64,000 nt of DNA from contig JAKPGJ010000003.1 in assembly GCA_029550965.1 (NCBI GenBank), forward strand, positions 1-64,000, written 5' to 3'. The notes below the pieces were generated by a model. The model saw nothing but the letters and a program-made list of their open reading frames with translations, ran no database searches and was not told the DNA's origin. This stretch comes from Bacillota bacterium. GTDB lineage: Bacteria; Bacillota; Clostridia; Oscillospirales; CAG-382. This document shows, one piece after another, positions 58,547-64,000 of the stretch. Each line of letters begins with the position of its first letter. Position 1 is the stretch's first letter. The translations under genes and the position numbers were made by a program.

Positions 58547-60160
58547 ATGGATACGAAAGAAAGACGCAAAACCGCCTGCCGGATTGCTTCTGGATATTTA
58601 AAGCCGCTTTACGGGTTCACGCTGAAAAAGACCGGCAATTTGCAGGACGCGGAGGACCTTGCGCAGGAAATCTGCCTGAAGCTCTATAAAGCGCTGCTCG
58701 TAAAGGACGACATCGAATCAATGGACAAGTTTGTCTGGACGATCGCGCACAACGCGCTTGCGAATTATTATCGGGGCAAATCCAAAACCTATTATGGAAA
58801 CATAGACGATTTGACCGAAATCATGCCGAGCGGGGAGGCTTTGCCGGACGAGCAGGTCATAGCGGACGAAACAATCGGAAAGCTGCAGCAGGAGATTGCA
58901 TATCTCTCCAAAATACAGCGCAAGGTTGTTATCCTGTATTACTATGCGGGCAAAAAGCAGAACGAAATTGCATCTATTCTTGGGATTCCATGCGGCACCG
59001 TCAAGTGGCATTTAAGCGAAGCCAAAAACGAATTAAAAAAAGGAATGGAACGTATGCGCAACGCGAGTGAATTGAAATTCAACCCGATTGTATTTCGAAC
59101 CATCGGCATCAGCGGTTCGGCGGGAACCATGGGCGGTCCGCAAAACTTTTTAAGAAGCGCTTTGTCACAGAACATTGCTTACGCTGTTTACAGAGAAGCA
59201 AAAACCGTAAACGAGATTGCCGACTGCCTTGGCGTTTCCCCGGTTTATGTGGAAAGCGAAGCCGAACTTCTGGAGAAGTACGGTTATCTAATTAAGAAGG
59301 GCGGCAAATATTTAACAAACTTCTTAATCGGCGAGCCTTCCGCGTTAATCAACGAACTGAAAGATAAAGTTAATATCGAAGCCGCCAAACTGGTCGGCAA
59401 CGAGCTGTTCGACGCGCTGGCAAAAAGCGATTTGCTGGACAGCGAGGGGCTGTATTATCCCGACAAGGACAAAAACTTCCTGATGTGGACGCTGTTTTTC
59501 TATATCGCCGCATGGTCGGGCGAGAAGCTGATGGAAAAAAGCGTATCTTTCGAAGAAGCCGCGACCATCCGGCCGGACGGCGCGCAGAACATTACGTACG
59601 CTTTTGTTGCGGACGATGACGAACGCTCGAAAGATAGTTCCTATTGGTTCGGCCCGTGCTGGAACGCAAACGATGACATCTTTTTATGGCTGATTGATAC
59701 GGATTGGTCGGAGAGGCGCGTTGATTTCAGTTACGAACAGCACGTCGGGCGCGACCTGAAGCTGTTAAAACGCTTCGCCGACGGCGAAAAACTGTCCGAG
59801 GACGAATACGCCGATATGGTTCAGAAAGGCTATATCCGCAAAACCGGGGACGGTTTCGAGTTTGCCGTCGTCTATATCAAAAACAAAGAAACGAAGAACA
59901 AACTGATGGCAATCGGCGACCATATCAAGGAAAAGCATTATCAAACGCTTGAGAAGTTAAAGAGCGCTTATGTAAAAGCTGTACTGGACGCGACGCCGAA
60001 GCATCTGCATAAAATGCAGAAATACGGACTGCAGTTTATGTTTCATTCAGACGGCGCGTTTCTGCTTCGCTGCGCAAAAGAACTGCTCGCGAACGGCAGG
60101 CTGAAGCCGCCGGCAGCGGAGCAGAAGCGGTCGCTGACGACGCTTTTGATCAGGAAATAA
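58547..60160 (+). CDS. ECF-type RNA polymerase sigma factor with long C-terminal extension
   Basis: Region 2 'LKKTGNLQDAEDLAQEICLKLYKAL', region 4 'LSKIQRKVVILYYYAGKKQNEIASILGIPCGTVKWHLSEAKNELKKGM', then ~350 residues starting with a winged-helix-like 'NIAYAVYREAKTVNEIADCLGVSPVYVESEAELLEKYGYLIKKGGKY'. Confidence 0.85.
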   Translation: MDTKERRKTACRIASGYLKPLYGFTLKKTGNLQDAEDLAQEICLKLYKALLVKDDIESMDKFVWTIAHNALANYYRGKSKTYYGNIDDLTEIMPSGEALPDEQVIADETIGKLQQEIAYLSKIQRKVVILYYYAGKKQNEIASILGIPCGTVKWHLSEAKNELKKGMERMRNASELKFNPIVFRTIGISGSAGTMGGPQNFLRSALSQNIAYAVYREAKTVNEIADCLGVSPVYVESEAELLEKYGYLIKKGGKYLTNFLIGEPSALINELKDKVNIEAAKLVGNELFDALAKSDLLDSEGLYYPDKDKNFLMWTLFFYIAAWSGEKLMEKSVSFEEAATIRPDGAQNITYAFVADDDERSKDSSYWFGPCWNANDDIFLWLIDTDWSERRVDFSYEQHVGRDLKLLKRFADGEKLSEDEYADMVQKGYIRKTGDGFEFAVVYIKNKETKNKLMAIGDHIKEKHYQTLEKLKSAYVKAVLDATPKHLHKMQKYGLQFMFHSDGAFLLRCAKELLANGRLKPPAAEQKRSLTTLLIRK

Positions 60161-60179
60161 TCTAAAGTGAGAATAAAAA

Positions 60180-60213
60180 CGGCGGAAGGAGAGAAAACCC
60201 TTCCGCCTTTTTT
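60180..60213. terminator. Terminator between convergent genes
   Basis: GGCGGAAGG...CCTTCCGCC TTTTTT. Confidence 0.85.
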
Positions 60214-60217
60214 ATAT

Positions 60218-61480
60218 TTACTTTGCTACGATTTTGGACAGGCTGTAAATGCTGTCGCAGGTGTCGTCGTTTTCGGTACGTAAAATCCATTTTCCGCGCG
60301 TGAAATCCGGGATGTTTACAGGCTTTCCGCCGCAGGCGATGGATTCTTCGCTCAGGCAGGAAATACTCATCCAGGTGGCGGTGTCATACGTATCAATCGG
60401 CGGGGTAATGCCTTTCGCGACGCTGTCAACGAACGCGCTGTAAACCAGCCAGTCGATGCCGTCGTGGCCGCCGATCGGGTTCTTTTTGTACTCAACCCAG
60501 AGCGGATGCTCGTACTTTTCATAATATTTGTCGGCGTTGTTCAGCTTGTTCGCGAGCGTATCAAACTCGTTCTCGCCGTCCATGTGAATGTAGTGACCGT
60601 CCTCGCAGTACATGCCCTTGGTGCCGCGCACGGTGAAGCCTCTGGAGTAGATTCTGGGCAGGGTGGTGTCCAGCGTCAGCACAATGGTCTCGCCGTTGGC
60701 GCACTTGATGACCGTAGTGACAATGTCGCCCTGGTTGAAATGCGCATTGTAGAGCGGATGCGCGGGGCCTCTGTGCTCGGCGATATACTGATGCAGTCCC
60801 TTCGAGCAGGAAGCGACGGAAGTGAGGTACAGCATCCTGTTTCCGCGGTTGATGTTCAACACCTGCGCGATGGGACCTAACTCGTGCGTCGGATAATTCT
60901 CGCAGTTGCGGGTGAGATAGTTTCTCTGGCGGTAGTGACGTTCGATGTCGCCGTCCGAAATCTCATGCCGCAGGTCGTGCATGTAGCCGCCGGAGCAGTG
61001 CACAATCTCGCCGAAAACGCCCTGCTTGACCATGTTCAGTACCATCAGTTCTTTTCTGCCGTAGCAGCAGTTCTCCAGCATCATGCAGTGGATGCCGGTC
61101 TGCTCGTAGGCTTCGACAAGATTGAAGCATTCCTGAAGCGAATAGGCGCCGCCGACCTCGATGCCGGGACGAATGCCCCGCTTCATCGCTTCGATCGCTA
61201 TGTCGACGTGCGATTCCCAGGCGGTCATGACAAGCACCGCGTCCAAGCCTTTTATATCCAAAATGTCGCGGTAATTCGTGCTTTTTACCGGTTCTTTTCC
61301 GGTTTTTTCTTTCAGGAAACCGGCGGCATCCTGTACTCTGTCCTCGTACGCGTCGCAAACGCCGAGCACTTCGATGGTGCCCATCTCAATCATTTTGATC
61401 AGCACGGTCTTTAAAATGCCAAGCCCTCTTTTTCCAAGACCGATTATGGCGAGTTTTACAACTTTCTCATTTCGACTCAT
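60218..61480 (-). CDS. Gfo/Idh/MocA family oxidoreductase
   Basis: 'KLAIIGLGKRGLGILKTVL', 'VLGVCDAYEDRVQDAAGFL', 'GLDAVLVMTAWESHVDIAIEAMKRGIRPGIEVGGAYS'. Confidence 0.9.
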   Translation of the reverse strand: MSRNEKVVKLAIIGLGKRGLGILKTVLIKMIEMGTIEVLGVCDAYEDRVQDAAGFLKEKTGKEPVKSTNYRDILDIKGLDAVLVMTAWESHVDIAIEAMKRGIRPGIEVGGAYSLQECFNLVEAYEQTGIHCMMLENCCYGRKELMVLNMVKQGVFGEIVHCSGGYMHDLRHEISDGDIERHYRQRNYLTRNCENYPTHELGPIAQVLNINRGNRMLYLTSVASCSKGLHQYIAEHRGPAHPLYNAHFNQGDIVTTVIKCANGETIVLTLDTTLPRIYSRGFTVRGTKGMYCEDGHYIHMDGENEFDTLANKLNNADKYYEKYEHPLWVEYKKNPIGGHDGIDWLVYSAFVDSVAKGITPPIDTYDTATWMSISCLSEESIACGGKPVNIPDFTRGKWILRTENDDTCDSIYSLSKIVAK

Positions 61481-61635
61481 GGCAGCAAACCTTTCTATCC
61501 GAAAATTTTAAAAATGTATTATTTTAACCTATTTACAAAACAGGTTTTCTGTGCTATACTCCAAGCATAGCAGAACCAAAATCAAATTAAAATATAAAAA
61601 TAGATATTTTTACTTCGATTTTAGATACGGAAGGG

Positions 61636-62505
61636 ATGATGACATTGTTTCCGATCAAGTTCTATGATATGAAGGAAGTGCGAAGGCTTTTTCACGTCAA
61701 CGCCGTCATTACTTCCATCGATGCCATTCGTCCGAAAGATTTCTATTTCAGCGGTGAAATGCACGATTTCTGGGAGGTAGTTTGCCTGCTGGACGGCAGC
61801 ATCTCCGCGACCGCCGACGAGCGGGTTTACCAGCTCTCGGCCGGGCAGGTGCTTTTCCATAAGCCGCTGGAGTTTCATCGAATCTGGTCAACGAACGATA
61901 CCTCTCCGCATGTCATCATCTTTTCCTTTGACGCGTCCGGCGAAGGAATGCGTTTTTTTGAGAACAAGCTCTTCACGATCGATGAAAACAAAATCGAAGA
62001 AATTAAGGATTTGCAGAAAAAGGTAAGCGCCGCTTTGGAGGAAGCGGAAAAAAACGGATTGAACTCCGACAGCTATATTTTCGCTTCGCAAAAAGCCGCA
62101 AACGCGATTGAGAATTTTCTGCTTAGCCTGTATAATACGGCAGCGATCAAACATACGGCTCCCGGAAACGAAGACTGCGAGGATTATAAAAAAATCGTCC
62201 GCGTCATGCACGAGAACGCGGATAAAAACTTAACCGTTGCCGATATCGCCGCACTCTGCAATATGAGCGTGAGCAGCTTAAAGAAAAAATTTTCCTTGTT
62301 TTCGGATAAAGGAGTAGGCAAATACTTTACGTATGTAAAAATGCGCAAAGCCATTACCATGCTTTGCAACGGCGTGAGCGCTCCCGAAATCAGCGACGCG
62401 CTGGGTTTTTCCAGCGTAAACTATTTTTACGCCGCTTTCAAGCGCGAAATCGGTCTTACGCCGAAAGAATACCTGTCTCAAACGAAAAATGAAATAGGAG
62501 GATAA
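61636..62505 (+). CDS. AraC-family transcriptional regulator
   Basis: N-terminal cupin-like; C-terminal 'LTVADIAALCNMSVSSLKKKFSLFSDKGVGKYFTYVKMRKAITML...DALGFSSVNYFYAAFKREIGLTPKEY'. Confidence 0.92.
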   Translation: MMTLFPIKFYDMKEVRRLFHVNAVITSIDAIRPKDFYFSGEMHDFWEVVCLLDGSISATADERVYQLSAGQVLFHKPLEFHRIWSTNDTSPHVIIFSFDASGEGMRFFENKLFTIDENKIEEIKDLQKKVSAALEEAEKNGLNSDSYIFASQKAANAIENFLLSLYNTAAIKHTAPGNEDCEDYKKIVRVMHENADKNLTVADIAALCNMSVSSLKKKFSLFSDKGVGKYFTYVKMRKAITMLCNGVSAPEISDALGFSSVNYFYAAFKREIGLTPKEYLSQTKNEIGG

Positions 62506-62509
62506 ATAA

Positions 62510-63418
62510 ATGACACTTGTTGTTATGGCGGCCGGTATGGGCAGCAGATACGGCGGGCTGAAGCAGCTCGATCCCGTCGGTCCGAGCGGTGAATTTATCA
62601 TTGATTATTCTGTTTACGATGCGATTCAAGCCGGATTCGACAAGGTTGTTTTTATCATAAAGGAAGAAAACCTCTCTTTGTTTCAGGAAACCGTCGGAAA
62701 CAGAATCGCCGGTCATATCAAAGTCGAGTACGCGTTCCAGCGCCTGGAAGCGCCGCAGGGCTATCCGGTGCCGGAAAACCGAGTAAAACCGTGGGGAACC
62801 GGTCATGCCGTATTGTCGGCGAAGGATCATGTGGACGGCAACTTCGCGGTCATTAACGCAGACGATTTTTACGGCAGAGAGAGCTATCGCCTGATCGCCG
62901 ATTACTTAAAGCAGCCGAAAACCGGGGCCAAAGCGCATTACTGCATGGCAGGGTTTGTTCTGAAAAATACCCTGACCGAGAACGGCACGGTGGCAAGAGG
63001 CATCTGCGAGACCGACGAAAACGGAAACCTTGTCAACATCACCGAGCGCACAAAGATTAAGCGCGTCGAGGACGGTACGGTAAAATTCTTCGACATCGAC
63101 GAAAACGGAACGTCTGTGGACGAGAACACCATCGTATCGATGAACTGCTGGGGGTTTGAAAAATCCTTCTTCAATTCGCTTGAAAACGGATTTTTTGCGT
63201 TTTTGGAAGCGAACAAAAACGACCTTGCAAAATGCGAATTTTTCCTTCCGACAGCCGTTAAGGAATCGATCGCGCGGGCGGAGAGCGAGGTCAAAGTGCT
63301 GAAAACAAACGCAAAATGGTATGGCGTTACATACCGTGAAGACAAAGAATCGGTTGTAAATTATATTCGCGAAGAAATTCAGAAAGGTGTTTATCCCGAA
63401 AACTTATGGAACAAATAA
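62510..63418 (+). CDS. Sugar-phosphate nucleotidyltransferase
   Basis: 'VVMAAGMGSRYGGLKQLDPVGPSGEFIIDYSVYDA', 'WGTGHAVLSAKDHVDGNFAVINADDFYGRESY'. Confidence 0.88.
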   Translation: MTLVVMAAGMGSRYGGLKQLDPVGPSGEFIIDYSVYDAIQAGFDKVVFIIKEENLSLFQETVGNRIAGHIKVEYAFQRLEAPQGYPVPENRVKPWGTGHAVLSAKDHVDGNFAVINADDFYGRESYRLIADYLKQPKTGAKAHYCMAGFVLKNTLTENGTVARGICETDENGNLVNITERTKIKRVEDGTVKFFDIDENGTSVDENTIVSMNCWGFEKSFFNSLENGFFAFLEANKNDLAKCEFFLPTAVKESIARAESEVKVLKTNAKWYGVTYREDKESVVNYIREEIQKGVYPENLWNK

Positions 63419-64000
63419 AAAGAATCGCGTCCGAGTTTAAAATTTCCGGCAACGTCACCGGCGTAGAAAAAATCAATATCGGACATATTAATACCACATA
63501 CCGTATTTTTACCGACGGCGAATACGATTATGTGCTTCAGCGGATTAACACGAACATTTTCAAAGATCCGTATAAGCTGATCGAAAATATTCGCGCGGTA
63601 ACCTCCTTTTTGGCGGAAAAAATCAAAAAGAACGGCGGCAATCCGAAAAGAGAAACGCTGACGCTGATTGAGACAAAAAACGGCGGGCATCTTTTGGAGG
63701 ATGAAAGCGGGTTTTACCGTATGTATTATTTCATCAAAGACGCGACAAGCTATAACGCCGTCGTCAGACCCGTTCTTTTCTACAACGCCGCCGCGGCATT
63801 CGGAAAATTCCAGAAGCTGCTTGGCGATTTTCCCGCCGAAACCCTGCACGAGACCATCAAGAACTTCCACAATACGCCGAGCAGATTCAGAGACTTCTGC
63901 AGCGCGGTGGAGCGGAATGCGACGGGCAGAGCGGACCAGGTCAAAGAAGAAATCGCATTTATTAAGAGCAGAGAAGCGTTCTGTTCGGCGATTACCGACA
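63406..64000 (+). CDS. Phosphotransferase / sugar kinase (NahK-like), 3' end outside window
   Basis: 'MEQIKRIASEFKISGNVTGVEKINIGHINTTYRIFTDGEYDYVLQRINTNIFKDPYKLIENI'. Starts 13 bp inside the preceding gene; missing from the ORF track because it is open-ended. Confidence 0.8.
   Translation, partial: MEQIKRIASEFKISGNVTGVEKINIGHINTTYRIFTDGEYDYVLQRINTNIFKDPYKLIENIRAVTSFLAEKIKKNGGNPKRETLTLIETKNGGHLLEDESGFYRMYYFIKDATSYNAVVRPVLFYNAAAAFGKFQKLLGDFPAETLHETIKNFHNTPSRFRDFCSAVERNATGRADQVKEEIAFIKSREAFCSAITD

Overview
The window looks like a chromosomal segment of a Firmicute, probably Clostridia (inferred from gene content and from the SRP RNA-dnaX-ybaB-recR order). Housekeeping genes include recR, ybaB, dnaX, a large SRP RNA, hprK, a ROK glucokinase, lon, engB, lysA, an RluA-type synthase, metF, csp, a YifB/ComM ATPase, nifJ, an initiator tRNA and tRNA-Leu. 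The accessory parts are more interesting. (1) A decayed patch at 0.7-3.5 kb holds an RHS-repeat fragment, a frameshifted gene and a truncated asnB. (2) A tRNA-fMet-associated repeated unit carries inverted copies of the tRNA T-arm (26.6-26.9 kb). (3) A small AT-rich island holds a MjaI-like restriction-modification pair, an AbrB-like gene and a wrecked ORF (31.5-33.9 kb). (4) A cluster of DnaA-box-like 9-mers lies at 36.1-36.2 kb. (5) The best candidate for an undescribed system is a 12.6 kb co-directional locus (43.7-56.3 kb). It encodes a giant solute-binding protein with extra sandwich-like domains, two pairs of sugar-type ABC permeases, a beta-propeller/TPR/YIP1-like membrane protein and a 1017-aa DUF5696-like exoprotein, with no local ATPase. 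Downstream are a degenerate polysaccharide-deacetylase-like protein and an ECF sigma factor with a long C-terminal extension. The right edge is a sugar-activation cluster (Gfo/Idh, AraC, nucleotidyltransferase, kinase). All family names come from reading the sequence; no database search was run.
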